From positions 1 through 23,407 of the forward strand of contig QNFJ01000012.1 in NCBI GenBank assembly GCA_003646305.1: DNA of 23,407 nucleotides, written 5' to 3'. Positions 23,237 to 23,407 of the stretch are shown in pieces; position 1 is the first letter of the stretch; every line of letters begins with the position of its first letter. The position numbers were made by a program, and so were the translations under genes. Under the pieces are notes generated by a model. It worked only from the letters and a program-made list of their open reading frames with translations. It made no database searches and had not been told where the DNA came from. Source of the stretch: Gammaproteobacteria bacterium (GTDB lineage Bacteria > Pseudomonadota > Gammaproteobacteria > Methylococcales > UBA2780).

Positions 23237-23407
23237 TTATAAGTGACTGAGGCCAATCAACAGCCAGGTCAGCGCCGTTAAAATTGCCGCAAAAAGAACC
23301 GCTGCCGAGGCAATATCTTTAGCTCGCCCCGATAGCTCATGGCGCTCCATCCCGATGCGGTCAATCGCCACTTCGACAGCCGAATTCAATAGCTCAACAA
23401 TCATCAA
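23237..23407 (-). CDS. dgkA: Diacylglycerol kinase DgkA, C-terminal part
   Basis: The gene runs off the right edge; the visible last 56 residues are open from 23407. They include VELLNSAVEVAIDRIG and ERHELSGRAKDIASAAVLFA, the conserved DgkA catalytic-helix region (E-x-x-N-[ST]-A-[IV]-E and ELSGRAKDxxSAAV). A final transmembrane helix (LTALTWLLIGL) follows. DgkA is a small trimeric inner-membrane kinase that phosphorylates diacylglycerol released by phospholipid turnover. Its stop TAA lies within a palindrome CACTTATAAGTG (23234-23245) and directly abuts the GTG start of the YchJ-like gene. Confidence 0.95.
   Translation of the reverse strand: MMIVELLNSAVEVAIDRIGMERHELSGRAKDIASAAVLFAAILTALTWLLIGLSHL

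Overview
The window reads as chromosomal DNA of a moderate-GC gammaproteobacterium. The family versions and gene orders are gammaproteobacterial: an ilv large subunit-ilvH-ilvC-pssA block, family 4 uracil-DNA glycosylase directly followed by rimI, fused rlmKL, oadGAB, and dgkA next to a YchJ-type gene. The N-terminus of a PQQ-dependent alcohol dehydrogenase at the left edge and the sodium-pumping oxaloacetate decarboxylase fit a marine, possibly methylotrophic organism (inference; the species cannot be fixed from this sequence). I see no rRNA, tRNA, CRISPR array, integrase or intact insertion sequence, and no gene-free stretch over 300 bases. The region looks like core genome.

Layout. 1-263 (minus): start of an exported PQQ dehydrogenase. 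494-3222 (plus): RNase D and a translationally coupled kinase-like/P-loop fusion protein. 3328-3921 (plus): an unknown exported, histidine-containing, membrane-anchored protein. 3911-7277 (minus): a three-gene cluster of unknown ORF, SLT-like lipoprotein and rlmKL. 7308-7530: an intergenic stretch with coding-like minus-strand sequence split between two frames. 7539-11750 (plus): a MenA/UbiA-like prenyltransferase, then oadG-oadA-oadB behind a plausible promoter, ended by a 12-bp dyad. 11790-13791 (minus): pssA, family 4 UDG and rimI. 13877-17178 (minus): the ilv operon from a good sigma70-like promoter, with a strong intrinsic terminator after ilvC. 17374-19542 (plus): a DUF4124 secreted protein and an atypical PilZ/FimW-like protein. 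19622-20620 (minus): an exported serine hydrolase. 20773-22871 (plus): a DoxX-like membrane protein coupled to a membrane-anchored FMN-binding glutamate synthase-domain protein. 22868-23407 (minus): dgkA (partial) and a YchJ-like protein.

How it fits together. Most genes are housekeeping: branched-chain amino acid synthesis, phospholipid synthesis and recycling (pssA, dgkA), rRNA and ribosomal protein modification, RNA processing and DNA repair. OadGAB couples oxaloacetate decarboxylation to sodium export. Nothing here is an obvious new defence or mobile system. The best candidates for uncharacterised biology are the DoxX/glutamate synthase-domain pair, the RNase D-coupled fusion kinase, the atypical PilZ-like protein, and the broken coding-like sequence before the prenyltransferase gene.
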